A stretch of 64,000 nt of DNA. It comes from Corynebacterium timonense. GTDB taxonomy: Bacteria; Actinomycetota; Actinomycetes; Mycobacteriales; Mycobacteriaceae. Position 1 is the stretch's first letter; each line of letters starts with the position of its first letter. The notes below the pieces were generated by a model, which saw nothing but the letters and a program-made list of their open reading frames with translations, made no database searches and was not told where the DNA came from. This document shows positions 15,975-28,317 of the stretch, one piece after another. The DNA is taken from the NCBI RefSeq assembly GCF_900105305.1, contig NZ_LT629765.1, positions 558,001-622,000 on the forward strand. The letters run 5' to 3'. Position numbers and translations under genes: made by a program.

Positions 15975-17507
15975 GTGCACCCTTCTGTTGAGACACTCGC
16001 CGTCACTCGCTCGCGCAGCGTGGGGGCGCAGGGCGTGAAGTTACGAGTGAAGAAGGCCTGCGCCGCGGCGGTGGCCGCGACCGCACTGTTCGTGGCCGGC
16101 TGCGGCGTCGGCGGCGGCGACGCGGCTGACGGGCTGGGAGCCGGCGACTACACAGTGGCCGAGGTCGGCAACGTGACCAACAGCATCGTGGTCAACGGCA
16201 ACATCGCCCCGATCCGCTCGACCAGCATCACCTCGCCCCTGCAGTCCGAGGTGGTCCAGCTGGCCGTCGCCGCCGGTGATCGCGTTGAGCAGGGGCAGTT
16301 CCTCGCTGAGATGGACACGGAGGCGATCGAACGCCAGCTCGCGGAGCAGCGCAAGCAGGCCGAGGCCGCCCAGGCGCAGGCGGCGCAGGGCTACGAGCAG
16401 GCGCGCGCACAGCTAGCGGCGCACACACAGCAGGTGCAGAGCGGGACGCACCCCGCCATCAGCGCGGCCCGCGCCCAGGCCGCGGAGGCCGCCGAGGCGG
16501 ACGCGGCGGCAGGCGCCCCGACCCAGATGATCCTCGCCGCCAACGAGCAGGGCCAGACCGTGGGCATCGCCCCGATCGAGGAAGACCAGGCGGGCCAGGC
16601 GCAGGCGGGACAGGCGCAGGCGGGCCAGGCGCAGGCCCAGGCGGCGCTCCAGGCCGCCCAGGCGCAGGTAGCCGAGGAAAGCCAGCAGCTCCAGGCGCAG
16701 GCGGAAAGCGCGCGCCAGCAGGCCCAAGCCGCCAACAACATGGGCACCGACAGCTCCCTGGAGTACCAGGTGCAGCAGAGCACCATCTACGCCCCGATGT
16801 CGGGCGTCGTCGCCACCGTCGACGTGCAGGTCGGCGACGTGCCGCAGGGCCGCATCCTCAGCATCGCCGACGACTCCCGGCTGCTGATTACCTCCGAGGT
16901 GCGTGAAGCTGACGTCGCAAACGTCAAGGTGGGTGACGCGGTGCGTTTTACCTCCACGGCGACGGGCGATAAGGAGTACCAGGGCAAAGTCCGGCGCATC
17001 GCCCCCGTCGGCTCGCAGGGCGCGGCGAACCCCGAGCAGCAGCAAAACGGGGGTGCAGGCGCTAAGGCGGGCCGCGGCGGCGTGAGCTTCCCCATCGAGA
17101 TCGAGGTCGAGGGCGACAAAGAAGGCCTGCTGCTGGGTGGCTCCGTGCGCGCGGAGATTATTACGGACGAGACGCCCGAGGCGCTCATGGTGCCGCTCGA
17201 CGCGATCTACGACGACAACAAGATCCTCGTCCTGGCCACGGGCTCCGGCGAGGAGGACGGCAGGCAGGGCACCGTCGAGGAGCGCACCGTGACCACGGGC
17301 ACGGCCAACGAAGTCGATATCGCGGTCACCGGGGGCGACCTCGAGCCCGGCGACATCGTCATCAACTGGCCCGACCGCTTCCGCGACCGGCTGGGCGAGA
17401 CTGTCGAGATCACCGACCCGAACTTTGATCCGGCCCAGGTGGACGGCGGCGGCGAGCCCGACGAGTCCGGTCAGGCAGGCGACGACAACGCCGACCAGGG
17501 CGCGTAA
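15975..17507 (+). CDS. Membrane-fusion-type adaptor lipoprotein (MacA-like)
   Basis: First gene of a MacAB-like ABC efflux operon; the HlyD/MacA adaptor would sit outside the membrane. After GTG (15975, with GGAGGAAGAA at 15962-15971 as binding site) come a hydrophobic segment and a lipobox-like FVAGC. A lipoyl/barrel-sandwich half follows (NSIVVNGNIAPIRSTSITSPL). Then there is a long Gln/Ala-rich coiled coil including a tandem AGQAQ repeat at about 16594-16640. The second half has SGVVATVDVQVGDVPQGRILSIAD and a C-terminal beta-barrel. A later GTG at 16035 would give a more standard signal peptide and cannot be excluded. The tail is acidic and Gly-rich. Confidence 0.88.
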   Translation: MHPSVETLAVTRSRSVGAQGVKLRVKKACAAAVAATALFVAGCGVGGGDAADGLGAGDYTVAEVGNVTNSIVVNGNIAPIRSTSITSPLQSEVVQLAVAAGDRVEQGQFLAEMDTEAIERQLAEQRKQAEAAQAQAAQGYEQARAQLAAHTQQVQSGTHPAISAARAQAAEAAEADAAAGAPTQMILAANEQGQTVGIAPIEEDQAGQAQAGQAQAGQAQAQAALQAAQAQVAEESQQLQAQAESARQQAQAANNMGTDSSLEYQVQQSTIYAPMSGVVATVDVQVGDVPQGRILSIADDSRLLITSEVREADVANVKVGDAVRFTSTATGDKEYQGKVRRIAPVGSQGAANPEQQQNGGAGAKAGRGGVSFPIEIEVEGDKEGLLLGGSVRAEIITDETPEALMVPLDAIYDDNKILVLATGSGEEDGRQGTVEERTVTTGTANEVDIAVTGGDLEPGDIVINWPDRFRDRLGETVEITDPNFDPAQVDGGGEPDESGQAGDDNADQGA

Positions 17508-17552
17508 GGGGGCCTTGTGAAGCATTCGCTCAGCGCCTCTGCAGAGGGAAAC

Positions 17553-19549
<1,997 letters not shown>

Positions 19550-19585
19550 CCACAGGTCGGGGCGAGGGTTGACGGCGGCGATAAG

Positions 19586-22500
19586 ATGAGCCGCATGGCC
19601 AAAAATTCCTCCTTCGTCCACCTCCACAACCACACAGAGTTTTCCATGCTCGACGGCATGGCAAAGGTGGATCTGCTCGCGGAGGAGGTCGTGCGCCAGG
19701 GCATGCCGGCCGTGGGCATGACCGACCACGGCAACATGTTCGGCTCCAACGCGTTCTACCGCCGGATGGTCGATGCCGGCGTCAAGCCGATCATCGGCAT
19801 TGAGGCCTACATGGCGCCCGGCTCGCGCTTTAACAAAAAGCGCGTGCTCTGGGGCACACCGGACCAGAAGCCGGACGACGTCTCCGCCTCCGGCGCCTAC
19901 CTGCACCAGACGATGCTCGCGGAAAACGCCACGGGCCTGCGCAACCTCTTTAAGCTGTCGTCCTTGGCGTCCTACGAGGGCCAGCTGGGCAAGTGGCCGC
20001 GCATGGACGCCGAACTCATCGCTGAGCACGCCGACGGCATCATCGCCACCACCGGCTGCCCCTCGGGCGACGTGCAGACGCGCCTGCGCCTCGGCCAGTT
20101 CGACGAGGCGCTCGAGGCCGCCGCGATGTGGCAGGACATCTACGGCAAGGACAACTACTTCCTCGAGCTCATGGACCACGGCCTGCACATCGAACGCCGC
20201 GTGCGCGACGACCTGCTGCGCATCGGCGAGGCGCTCGACCTGCCCCCGCTGGTGACCAACGACTGCCACTACGTGCTCGAGTCCCAGGCCCCGTCGCACG
20301 AGGCGATGCTGTGCGTGCAGACCGGCAAGACCCTCATGGATCCGGACCGCTTCAAATTCGACGGCACCGGCTACTACATCAAGTCCGCCGCCCAGATGCG
20401 CGAGCTGTGGGACTCGATGGTTCCCGACGGCTGCGACAACACGCTGTGGATCGCTGAGCGCGTCGGCGACTACGGGGAGCTGTGGGAGGAGCACCCGCAC
20501 GACCGCATGCCCATCGCCGACGTGCCCGAGGGGGAGACCCCGACGACGTGGCTGCGCAAGGAGGTGCACGCAGGCCTGCGCGAGCGTTTCGAGGGCGGTG
20601 AGGTGCCCGCCGAGTACGCCGAGCGCGCGGACTACGAGATCGACGTCATCGATATGAAGGGCTACCCCTCCTACTTCCTCATCGTCGCCGAGCTGATCAA
20701 GCACGCCCGCGAGGTCGGCATCCGCGTCGGGCCGGGCCGTGGGTCGGCGGCAGGCTCGCTCGTGGCCTACGCCCTGACCATCACCAACATCGACCCGATG
20801 GAGCACGGGCTGCTGTTCGAGCGCTTCCTCAACCCGGAGCGCCCGTCCGCGCCCGATATCGACATCGACTTCGACGACCGCCGCCGCGGCGAGATGATCA
20901 CCTACGCCGCCGAGCGCTGGGGCGAGGACAAGATCGCCCAGGTGATTACCTTCGGCACCGTGAAGACCAAGCAAGCCATCAAGGACTCGGCGCGCGTGCA
21001 CTTCGGCCAGCCCGGCTTCCAGATGGCCGACCGCATCAACGGCGCGCTGCCGCCGGCCATTATGGCCAAGGACATCCCGCTGTCCGGCATCACGGACCCG
21101 GAGCACGAGCGCTACGCGGAGGCCACCGAGGTGCGCTCGCTCATTGAGACGGACCCGGACGTGGCCAAAATCTACGAAACCGCCCGTGGCCTCGAAGGCG
21201 TCGTGCGCCAGGCGGGCGTCCACGCCTGCGCGGTGATCATGGCCTCGGTGCCGCTCATGGACCACATCCCGATGTGGAAACGCTCCGCCGACGGCGCCAT
21301 CATCACCGGGTGGGACTACCCGGCCTGCGAGGCTATCGGCCTGCTGAAGATGGACTTTTTGGGGCTGCGCAACCTCACGGTGCTTGGCGACGCCCTGGAG
21401 AACGTGAAGAAAAACCGCGGCGAGATCCTCGACCTGGAGGCCCTGGACACCGACGACGCCGCCGTCTACGAGCTGCTCTCGCGCGGCGACACCCTGGGGG
21501 TGTTCCAGCTGGACTCGGGCGGCATGCAGGACCTGCTCAAGCGCATGCGCCCGACGGGCTTCAACGACATCGTCGCTTCGCTGGCCCTGTACCGCCCGGG
21601 CCCGATGGGTGTGAAGGCGCACGAGGCATACGCGGACCGCAAGAACGGGCGCAAACCGATCACCCCGATCCACCCGGAGCTCGAGGAGCCGCTCGAGGAG
21701 ATCCTGGACGAGACCTACGGCCTCATCGTCTACCAGGAGCAGATCATGAGGATCTCGCAGAAGGTGGCCAACTACACGGCCGGCGAGGCGGACGGCTTCC
21801 GCAAGGCGATGGGCAAGAAGAAGCCGGAGGTCCTGGCCCAGCAGTACGAGAAGTTCTCCGAGGGCATGTTCTCCAACGGTTACTCCAAAGACGCGGTCGA
21901 CGCCCTGTGGGGCACGATTGAGCCTTTTGCCTCCTACGCGTTTAACAAGTCCCACGCCGCCGGCTACGCCCTCGTGTCTTACTGGACGGCCTACATGAAG
22001 GCGAACTACACCGCCGAGTACATGGCGGCGCTTCTCACCTCAGTGGGCGACAAGAAGGACAAGTCCGCCATCTACCTCGCCGACTGCCGCCACCTGGGCA
22101 TTTCGGTGCTGCAGCCGGACATCAACGAATCCGAGGAGAACTTCATCGCCGTCGGCGAGGACATCCGCTACGGCCTGGCCGCGGTGCGCAACGTGGGCGC
22201 AGAGGTCGTGGAGTCCATCAAGGACACCCGCAAAGCGAAGGGCGCGTTCACCAGCTTTTCCGACTACCTCGACAAGATCGACTTGCTGCCGTGCAACAAG
22301 CGCATCACGGAGTCGCTCATCAAGGCCGGCGCCTTCGACTCGCTGGGGCACCCGCGCAAGGGCCTCATGCTCATCCAGGAAGACGCCGTGGACTCCGTGC
22401 TGACCACGAAGAAGGCGGCCGACAAGGGGCAGTTTGACCTCTTCGCCGGCCTCGGCGGCGGGGAAGGCGAGGCCTCGGCAGCGTTCGCGCTCGAGGTGCC

Positions 22501-23155
22501 GGAGGACGAATGGGACCGCAAACACAAGCTGGCGCTGGAGCGCGAGATGCTCGGCCTGTACGTCTCGGGCCACCCGCTCGACGGCTTCGGGGAGGCACTC
22601 GACGCGCAGACGGACACGCAGCTGACCGACATCCTGTCCGGGGAGATGCGCAACGGCGCGGAGGTGACCATCGGCGGCCTCATTTCGGGCGTCGATAGGC
22701 GATTTTCTAAGAAGGACGGCTCGCCGTGGGCCATCGTGACCATCGAGGACCATCACGGTGCGCAGGTGGAGGTCCTGCTGTTTAACAAGGTCTACGCGCT
22801 GGTCGCGCCGCAGATTGTGGAGGACAACATCATCCTGGTCAAGGCGCACGTGTCCATCCGCGACGAGCGCATGAGCCTGTTCGGCGACGACGTCAAGGTT
22901 CCCGAGCTCGGCCCGGGCAACGGCGCCGGCCTGCCGCTGCGGCTCACGCTGCGCACCGAGCAGTGCACCCTGGACAACGTGCGCAGGCTCAAGGAAGTCC
23001 TCGTGGCCAACCCGGGCGACTCGGACGTCTACCTCAACCTCGTCCACGGCGACCAGGAGCAGCTCATGGTGTTGGGCGATCACTTGCGCGTCGAGCGCTC
23101 CGCGAACCTAATGGGCGACCTCAAGGCAAACCTGGGCGCGGGGATCCTTGGGTAG
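19586..23155 (+). CDS. dnaE: DNA polymerase III alpha subunit, DnaE1
   Basis: Replicative polymerase. The 1189 residues begin with the PHP domain ([13 protein letters not shown], metal-binding histidines at 12, 14 and 16). The palm follows, with catalytic aspartates in PDIDIDFDD around residue 424 and the third in [11 protein letters not shown]. After the fingers and the tandem helix-hairpin-helix region, QFDLF around residue 950 is a probable beta-clamp-binding motif. An OB fold lies at about 1005-1080. Length and order match actinobacterial DnaE1, whose PHP domain is known to proofread. ATG 19586 is used; ATG 19595 is an alternative. Confidence 0.97.
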   Translation: MSRMAKNSSFVHLHNHTEFSMLDGMAKVDLLAEEVVRQGMPAVGMTDHGNMFGSNAFYRRMVDAGVKPIIGIEAYMAPGSRFNKKRVLWGTPDQKPDDVSASGAYLHQTMLAENATGLRNLFKLSSLASYEGQLGKWPRMDAELIAEHADGIIATTGCPSGDVQTRLRLGQFDEALEAAAMWQDIYGKDNYFLELMDHGLHIERRVRDDLLRIGEALDLPPLVTNDCHYVLESQAPSHEAMLCVQTGKTLMDPDRFKFDGTGYYIKSAAQMRELWDSMVPDGCDNTLWIAERVGDYGELWEEHPHDRMPIADVPEGETPTTWLRKEVHAGLRERFEGGEVPAEYAERADYEIDVIDMKGYPSYFLIVAELIKHAREVGIRVGPGRGSAAGSLVAYALTITNIDPMEHGLLFERFLNPERPSAPDIDIDFDDRRRGEMITYAAERWGEDKIAQVITFGTVKTKQAIKDSARVHFGQPGFQMADRINGALPPAIMAKDIPLSGITDPEHERYAEATEVRSLIETDPDVAKIYETARGLEGVVRQAGVHACAVIMASVPLMDHIPMWKRSADGAIITGWDYPACEAIGLLKMDFLGLRNLTVLGDALENVKKNRGEILDLEALDTDDAAVYELLSRGDTLGVFQLDSGGMQDLLKRMRPTGFNDIVASLALYRPGPMGVKAHEAYADRKNGRKPITPIHPELEEPLEEILDETYGLIVYQEQIMRISQKVANYTAGEADGFRKAMGKKKPEVLAQQYEKFSEGMFSNGYSKDAVDALWGTIEPFASYAFNKSHAAGYALVSYWTAYMKANYTAEYMAALLTSVGDKKDKSAIYLADCRHLGISVLQPDINESEENFIAVGEDIRYGLAAVRNVGAEVVESIKDTRKAKGAFTSFSDYLDKIDLLPCNKRITESLIKAGAFDSLGHPRKGLMLIQEDAVDSVLTTKKAADKGQFDLFAGLGGGEGEASAAFALEVPEDEWDRKHKLALEREMLGLYVSGHPLDGFGEALDAQTDTQLTDILSGEMRNGAEVTIGGLISGVDRRFSKKDGSPWAIVTIEDHHGAQVEVLLFNKVYALVAPQIVEDNIILVKAHVSIRDERMSLFGDDVKVPELGPGNGAGLPLRLTLRTEQCTLDNVRRLKEVLVANPGDSDVYLNLVHGDQEQLMVLGDHLRVERSANLMGDLKANLGAGILG

Positions 23156-23165
23156 GCTACTCCCC

Positions 23166-23888
23166 GTGGAACGAGAAACTGGTGACCTCGCGCTCACGAG
23201 GACGGCCGTAGAAGGCATCGACGACGAGCTGTTCACCCGCTACAAGGGAGGCTGGCCGCACGAAATTGGCATCGCGTTGTGGGATGCCGTCTACAGCATG
23301 AGCGCCCGGTACAGTGGGGTGAAAGCTGGCCTTGCGCGCCTGAGGGATGGGCTGCACGAACGCGGCATGAGCACAGACTCCCTCAGCGTCGTGGCGCACC
23401 TGGACGAGCGCGTCGTCATCGAGGCCATGGGCGCCGGCCGCGTCGCGCCCGGCAGACCGAGAAGCACCACCAAGGCGGCCGCGGCGCGGGAGGTCGCCCG
23501 GCGCTTCCGCGACGTGAATATTGAGACCGCGGCCGACCTTCGCTCCTTCGCCTACCCCACGGGTTCGCGTCGGCCCGACGAGGATCGGGTCGCAGCGCTC
23601 ATCCGAGCGTACAGCGGCGTCTACGGATGCGGGCCGGTCACCGCCGAGTACTTCCTCATGCTCCTGGGGGTTCCCGGGCTCAAGGCAGACCGGCGCCTGG
23701 TGAGTTTCGTCTCCCGGGCCGTCGGCAGGACGGTCAGCAGCCGGGAGGCCCGCCGCCTCCTCGTCGACGTCTACGAGACGCTCGCCGAGGAGGGCGCGTG
23801 CAAGGCAACTCTCCTTGAGTTCGACCACGCGATCTGGTTGCACGAGACGTCTCGACACGAAGGGCCGCGGGCGCAGGGGCTACACTGA
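23166..23888 (+). CDS. Hypothetical protein with HhH-GPD-like region
   Basis: 240 residues, start GTG at 23166. The segment YGCGPVTAEYFLMLLGVPGLKADRRLVSFVSRAVG (about residues 155-190) resembles the helix-hairpin-helix plus Asp segment of endonuclease III/AlkA-type DNA glycosylases, and KADR may hold the Asp position. The N-terminal WPHEIGIALWDAVYSMSARYSGV also occurs in a group of actinobacterial proteins of unknown function with that fold. No Fe-S cysteine cluster is present. The gene lies 10 bases after dnaE, perhaps in the same transcript. A DNA-repair function is only a guess. Confidence 0.65.
   Translation: MERETGDLALTRTAVEGIDDELFTRYKGGWPHEIGIALWDAVYSMSARYSGVKAGLARLRDGLHERGMSTDSLSVVAHLDERVVIEAMGAGRVAPGRPRSTTKAAAAREVARRFRDVNIETAADLRSFAYPTGSRRPDEDRVAALIRAYSGVYGCGPVTAEYFLMLLGVPGLKADRRLVSFVSRAVGRTVSSREARRLLVDVYETLAEEGACKATLLEFDHAIWLHETSRHEGPRAQGLH
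23881..23886 (+). promoter_or_regulatory. Candidate -10 of ilvA (leaderless)
   Basis: TACACT ends 8 bases before the ilvA ATG and overlaps the end of the preceding gene. No ribosome binding site lies between. This spacing predicts a leaderless transcript. Confidence 0.5.
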
Positions 23889-23894
23889 TTCAGC

Positions 23895-25211
23895 ATGAAC
23901 GCAGCCGTGCCGACACCGCAGAACGAGCCCCACACGCCGCCGTCGACAGCAGAGGTCCACGCGGCCGATATTCAGGCAGCTCAGGCGAAGATTTCGACGG
24001 TGATCGAGCCCACTCCGCTGCAGTACTGCCCGCGCCTGTCGCAGCAGTACGGGCTCGAGGTGTACCTCAAGCGCGAGGACCTGCAGGACGTGCGCTCCTA
24101 CAAGATCCGCGGCGCCTATTACAACGTCGCCTCGCTCACGGACGAGGAAAGGTCCGCGGGCGTCGTCGCGGCCTCGGCCGGCAACCACGCCCAAGGGGTG
24201 GCCTACGCCTGCCGCGCCATGGGCATCGCAGGAAAGATCTTCGTGCCCAAGCCCACCCCGAAGCAAAAGCGCGACCGCATCCTCGTCCACGGCGGGGAGA
24301 ACATCGAGCTCGTCGTCACGGGTAACACCTTCGACGAGGCGGCCGAGGCCGCGCGTGTCGACGCCACCGAGCGCGGCGCCACCATCATCGAGCCGTTCGA
24401 CGCCCGCGAGACCGTGATCGGTCAGGGCACCGTCGCCGCCGAGATCCTCGCGCAGCTGACCGGCCTGGGCCGCGAGCTCGACAGCGTCATCGTCCCCGTC
24501 GGTGGCGGGGGACTGGCCGCCGGCATCGTCTCCTACCTCGCTGATATGTCCCCGCGCACCTCGGTCGTCGCCGTCGAACCGGCGGGCGCGGCGTCCATGG
24601 CGGCGGCGGTGAACAACGGCGGCCCGGTCACGCTGAGCGCCATCGACCCCTTCGTCGACGGCGCCGCCGTCAAGCGCGCCGGGGCGTTTCCCTTCGAGAT
24701 CATCGAGCGCAACCTCGGGCGGATCCACCTCATCGCCAGCGAAGAGGGCGCGGTGTGTACCGAGATGCTCGCGCTCTACCAGAACGAGGGGATCATCGCC
24801 GAGCCCGCCGGCGCCCTCTCCGTCGCCGGACTCAATGGGGTGAAACTCGAGCCGGGCAGCACCGTCGTGTGCGTCATCTCAGGCGGCAACAACGACGTGC
24901 TGCGCTACGCGGAAGTCATGGAGCGCTCCCTGGTGCACCGCGGCCTGAAGCACTACTTCCTGGTCAACTTCCCCCAGGAGCCGGGGCAGCTCCGCAGCTT
25001 CCTCACCGACATCTTGGGTGCGGACGACGACATCGTCCTGTTCGAGTACCTGAAGAAGAACAACCGCGAGACCGGCGTGGCGCTCGTGGGCGTGGAGCTC
25101 AGCCGCGCCAGCGACCTCGACCCGTTGCTCGCCCGGATGGAGGGTTCGCCGATCGAGTGCCGGCGCCTCATGCCGGGCACCGACGAGTACGAGTTCATCG
25201 TCGCCAGCTAG
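23895..25211 (+). CDS. ilvA: Threonine dehydratase (biosynthetic)
   Basis: Converts threonine to 2-oxobutyrate, the first step of isoleucine synthesis, with PLP. The 438 residues have the PLP-lysine motif SYKIRGAYYN (Lys at about 70), VAASAGNHAQGVAYA, and the glycine loop VPVGGGGLAAG that binds the cofactor phosphate. A single C-terminal ACT-like regulatory region of about 90 residues (HYFLVNFPQEPGQLRSFL) is present, shorter than the double domain of E. coli IlvA and like that of C. glutamicum. Its stop shares the bases CTAG with the convergent treZ stop. Confidence 0.96.
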   Translation: MNAAVPTPQNEPHTPPSTAEVHAADIQAAQAKISTVIEPTPLQYCPRLSQQYGLEVYLKREDLQDVRSYKIRGAYYNVASLTDEERSAGVVAASAGNHAQGVAYACRAMGIAGKIFVPKPTPKQKRDRILVHGGENIELVVTGNTFDEAAEAARVDATERGATIIEPFDARETVIGQGTVAAEILAQLTGLGRELDSVIVPVGGGGLAAGIVSYLADMSPRTSVVAVEPAGAASMAAAVNNGGPVTLSAIDPFVDGAAVKRAGAFPFEIIERNLGRIHLIASEEGAVCTEMLALYQNEGIIAEPAGALSVAGLNGVKLEPGSTVVCVISGGNNDVLRYAEVMERSLVHRGLKHYFLVNFPQEPGQLRSFLTDILGADDDIVLFEYLKKNNRETGVALVGVELSRASDLDPLLARMEGSPIECRRLMPGTDEYEFIVAS

Positions 25212-26962
25212 GTGCGGCGTGGGGCCTGCGGCTCGATGATCGCGAACTCCCAGGGCCCCAGGGCGGTCTCCTCGGGCCCTACCTGGGGGGCGCTGAAGGA
25301 GTACACAAGCTCTCCGCCGACGGGCACGCGCACGGGCGCGTCGCTGAAGTTGGCGGCGAGCAAGATGGTGTCGTAGCGCATGGCCAGCCACTGCTCGCCG
25401 TGCTCGACGTGCAGGTCGCGCAGGTCGTCGCGGGCCAGACGGTACTGCTCGCGCAGGCCGATGAGCGCCTGGTACGTCTCAAACATCTCGTCCTGGTCCT
25501 CGTCGACGTCCCAGACCAGCTGGGCGCTCTCGAAGGTGCGCACGTCCGCGGGGTCGGGCACGTCCTCTGGGCGCCAGCCGAGGCGCGAGAACTCCTCGAA
25601 ACGCCCGTGGCGTGTCAGGCGGTTGAGCTCGTCGCTGGTGTGGGAGACGAAGAAGGGGAAGGGTGTGCGGGCGGCGAACTCCTCGCCCATGAACAGCATC
25701 GGGGTGAACGGGGAGAACAACACGACCGCGGCTTTGAGCGCGAGCTGCGTTGGCGTGAGGTTCTGGGAGGGCCGGTCGCCCTTCGCACGGTTTCCGGTCT
25801 GGTCGTGCGTCGTGGTGTAGGCAATCAGGCGCCACGGTGCGACGGCGCCCATATCGAGGGGGCGGCCGTGGTGGCGCCGCCGGTAGATGGAGTAATCGCC
25901 GCGAAAGCGGTAGCCGTGGGAGAGGGTGTCGGCGAGGATCTCGATGGTGCCGTAGTCGACGTAGTAGGCGCCGCGTTCCCCGCTGACGAGCGTGTGGATG
26001 CTGTGGTGGACGTCGTCGACCCACTGGGCGCTTAAGCCGTAGCCGCCGACGGACTCGTCGTTGATAATCCGCGGGTCGTTGAGGTCCGACTCGCCGATAA
26101 TGATGCGCGGCACCCCGGTGTCGGCGGCGACGCTGTCGGCGACGGCGCGAATCTCCTCCATGATGGAGTAGGCGAGGCGGTCGTCGTAGGAGTGGATCGC
26201 GTCGAGGCGCAGGCCGTCAATGTGGAACTCGTCGAGCCACTGCCGCACGGCGTCGAGGATGTAGGCGCGCACCTCGTCCGAGCCCGGGCCGGAGATGTTG
26301 ACCACGTCGCCCCAGCCGGTGTTTCCGCTGGTGGTGTACGGTCCGAACAACCCGTTGTAGTTGCCGTCCGGGCCGAAATGGTTGTACACGACGTCGAGAA
26401 AAACAGCGAGCCCCGCGTTGTGGGCGGCGTCCACGAGCTTTTTCAGCCCGGTCGGCCCGCCGTAGGAATGCTGCACGGCGAACCAATCGACGCCGTCGTA
26501 CCCCCAGTTCCGGGTGCCGCCGAAGGGCTGCACCGGCATGATCTCGATGGCCGTGACGCCGAGAGAGACGAGGTAGTCCAGCTTCTCCGCCACCCCGGCG
26601 AAGCTCCCGGCTGCGGTGAATGTGCCGACGTGCAGCTCGTAGATCACCTGTCCGCGCAGCTCGCGCCCGCGCCACGCGTCGTCGCTCCATGCGAAGTCGG
26701 TCGGCACGACCTCCGAAGGGCCGTGCACACCCTCCGGCTGCGCCCGCGAACGCGGGTCGGGCAAGGGTTTGGTCCAGTTGGTGCCGTCGAAAAGGACGAA
26801 GCTGTAGCGCTGGCCGGCCGTCGGCGTGATGTCCGCGGGCTCCGCGTACCACCAACCCTCGCGCGCGTCGTCGCGCACCATGCCGAACTCCGCGCCGTCG
26901 ACAGTGATGCGCGCCTGATGCGCGTAGGGGGCCCAGATCTCGAATCTCGCGGGGGTAGACAT
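25208..26962 (-). CDS. treZ: Malto-oligosyltrehalose trehalohydrolase
   Basis: Releases trehalose from maltooligosyl-trehalose, the second step of the TreY-TreZ route from glycogen. The 584-residue GH13 enzyme has an N-terminal CBM48-like domain (about 1-95). The (beta/alpha)8 barrel has VVYNHFGPDGN, nucleophile Asp in DGLRLDAIHS, acid Glu in IIIGESDLND, and TTTHDQTGNRAKGDR. The ATG at 26962 gives MSTPARFEIWAP. TAACGT followed 7 bases later by the ATG suggests a leaderless start, though GGAGG lies in between. Its partner treY is about 2.4 kb away on the same strand, separated by yigZ and two further genes on the other strand and by relS on the same strand. Confidence 0.95.
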   Translation of the reverse strand: MSTPARFEIWAPYAHQARITVDGAEFGMVRDDAREGWWYAEPADITPTAGQRYSFVLFDGTNWTKPLPDPRSRAQPEGVHGPSEVVPTDFAWSDDAWRGRELRGQVIYELHVGTFTAAGSFAGVAEKLDYLVSLGVTAIEIMPVQPFGGTRNWGYDGVDWFAVQHSYGGPTGLKKLVDAAHNAGLAVFLDVVYNHFGPDGNYNGLFGPYTTSGNTGWGDVVNISGPGSDEVRAYILDAVRQWLDEFHIDGLRLDAIHSYDDRLAYSIMEEIRAVADSVAADTGVPRIIIGESDLNDPRIINDESVGGYGLSAQWVDDVHHSIHTLVSGERGAYYVDYGTIEILADTLSHGYRFRGDYSIYRRRHHGRPLDMGAVAPWRLIAYTTTHDQTGNRAKGDRPSQNLTPTQLALKAAVVLFSPFTPMLFMGEEFAARTPFPFFVSHTSDELNRLTRHGRFEEFSRLGWRPEDVPDPADVRTFESAQLVWDVDEDQDEMFETYQALIGLREQYRLARDDLRDLHVEHGEQWLAMRYDTILLAANFSDAPVRVPVGGELVYSFSAPQVGPEETALGPWEFAIIEPQAPRRT

Positions 26963-27004
26963 AGCCTCCACGTTACTGCCCCGCCGGTAGAGTTCTTGGA
27001 CACC

Positions 27005-27661
27005 ATGACAGACACCTTCACGCCCTACGAGCTGCCCCGCCCCGGGCAGGTGGTCGAGCACGAGATCGAGATCAAGCGCTCGCGCTTTATCACCCGCATC
27101 GCCCGCGCCCAGAACGAGGACGAGGCCCGCGCCGTCATTGCCTCAGCGCGCGAAGACTACCCCGACGCCAGACACCACTGCAGCGCCTACATCTACCGCG
27201 TCGAGGGGGCGCAGCCGGTCGAGCGCTCCTCCGACGACGGGGAGCCCGCCGGAACCGCGGGCATCCCCATGCTCGAGACCCTCCGGGGCTCGGGGCTTTT
27301 CGACGTCGCGGCGGTGGTCACCCGCTATTTCGGCGGCACGAAGCTCGGCACGGGAGGGCTGGTCAGCGCCTATTCGACGTCGGTAAGCGAGGCCCTCGAC
27401 ATGGTCGAGCGCGTCACCCGGAGCCCGAAACGTCTCGGGCAGGTCGCGCTGCCGCACGCGGACGCGGGGCGGGTGGAAGGCGAGCTGCGCGCCGTCGGAG
27501 TCGACGTGATCGACGTGGAATACGCGACGCTCGCGCGCTACACCCTCGCCTTCGCGCCGGAGGACATCGAGCGCGTACGAGAGAAGATCGCCGCGGCGAC
27601 CCGTGGTAGCGCGGAGCTGAAAGACCCCGACGGGATCACGTACACGTGGGTGGAAGGCTGA
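27005..27661 (+). CDS. YigZ/IMPACT family protein
   Basis: A 218-residue protein with the UPF0029/IMPACT signature YRVEGAQPVERSSDDGEPAGTAGIPMLETL and YFGGTKLGTGGLVSAYS in its first 130 residues. A C-terminal ferredoxin-like half follows. Members are linked to translation control or ribosome rescue in some organisms, but the bacterial role is not settled. The ATG at 27005 is supported by the conserved start of the domain soon after. It diverges from treZ across 42 bases. Confidence 0.92.
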   Translation: MTDTFTPYELPRPGQVVEHEIEIKRSRFITRIARAQNEDEARAVIASAREDYPDARHHCSAYIYRVEGAQPVERSSDDGEPAGTAGIPMLETLRGSGLFDVAAVVTRYFGGTKLGTGGLVSAYSTSVSEALDMVERVTRSPKRLGQVALPHADAGRVEGELRAVGVDVIDVEYATLARYTLAFAPEDIERVREKIAAATRGSAELKDPDGITYTWVEG

Positions 27662-27679
27662 GGGGTTAAAATCATGGCC

Positions 27680-27913
27680 ATGACTATGCAGCCGCGCCCG
27701 AACAACCCCATCGAACGCCGTAAACAAGCCGTCCGCCGCTACTCACGCAACGCCGCCATCTGGGTCGGCGGTGGCCTCGCGGGCGGCGTCCTGCTGGGGC
27801 TGCTCGCCGGCTCGTGGTTCCTGCTGTTCCTCGGTCTCGTCGCCGCCGTCGCGGGCGGGTGGACGAACTACAGCAAGGTGCAGAAGGTCGTCAACCACCG
27901 CGACCAGTACTAA
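27680..27913 (+). CDS. Small conserved membrane protein
   Basis: About 77 residues: a basic N-terminus (NNPIERRKQAVRRYSRNAAIW), then two hydrophobic segments (about residues 26-44 and 46-60) and a short polar tail, so probably two membrane passes. I do not recognise a family beyond small actinobacterial membrane proteins. ATG 27680 lies 8 bases after TAAAAT (27666-27671), a likely -10, suggesting a leaderless start; the in-frame ATG at 27674 is the alternative. It lies between yigZ and an S4 protein gene, each within 20 bases. Confidence 0.75.
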   Translation: MTMQPRPNNPIERRKQAVRRYSRNAAIWVGGGLAGGVLLGLLAGSWFLLFLGLVAAVAGGWTNYSKVQKVVNHRDQY

Positions 27914-27919
27914 ACGCCC

Positions 27920-28300
27920 ATGAGCGACGCTGAAGGCAGCGCGGTTCGCATCGACGTCTGGCTGTGGGCCGTGCGCGTGTACAAGACCCGCTCCCAGTCC
28001 GCCGAGGCCGTGCGCGCCGGGCACGTCAAGCTCAACGGCCATCCGCCCAAGCCCGCCGCCCAGGTTGTTCCGGGAGACCAGATCCGGGTGTGGAAGGACC
28101 ACCGCTACCTCGAGTTCGAGGTCACGGGCACGCCCAAAAAGCGCGTCGGGGCTCCCGTGGCGCGCACGATGTACATCGACCACTCCCCGCCGCCACCGCC
28201 GCGTGAAATCCTCGCCTCCCTGCCCACGCGCGACAGGGGTGCCGGGCGCCCGACGAAGAAGGATCGGCGCGCCATCGACCGCCTCCACGGACGCCGCTAA
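27920..28300 (+). CDS. S4-domain RNA-binding protein, Hsp15/RqcP-like
   Basis: A 126-residue basic protein whose first 70 residues form an S4 RNA-binding domain (IDVWLWAVRVYKTRSQSAEAVRAGHVKLNG). The C-terminal half is rich in Pro, Lys and Arg (RDRGAGRPTKKDRRAIDRL). Hsp15 and RqcP, which share this layout, bind ribosomal 50S subunits carrying stalled peptidyl-tRNA. That function is plausible but not shown. ATG at 27920, six bases after the small membrane protein gene; the relS gene converges 17 bases after its stop. Confidence 0.88.
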   Translation: MSDAEGSAVRIDVWLWAVRVYKTRSQSAEAVRAGHVKLNGHPPKPAAQVVPGDQIRVWKDHRYLEFEVTGTPKKRVGAPVARTMYIDHSPPPPPREILASLPTRDRGAGRPTKKDRRAIDRLHGRR

Positions 28301-28317
28301 ACGCTCCCGGCGGGCGC

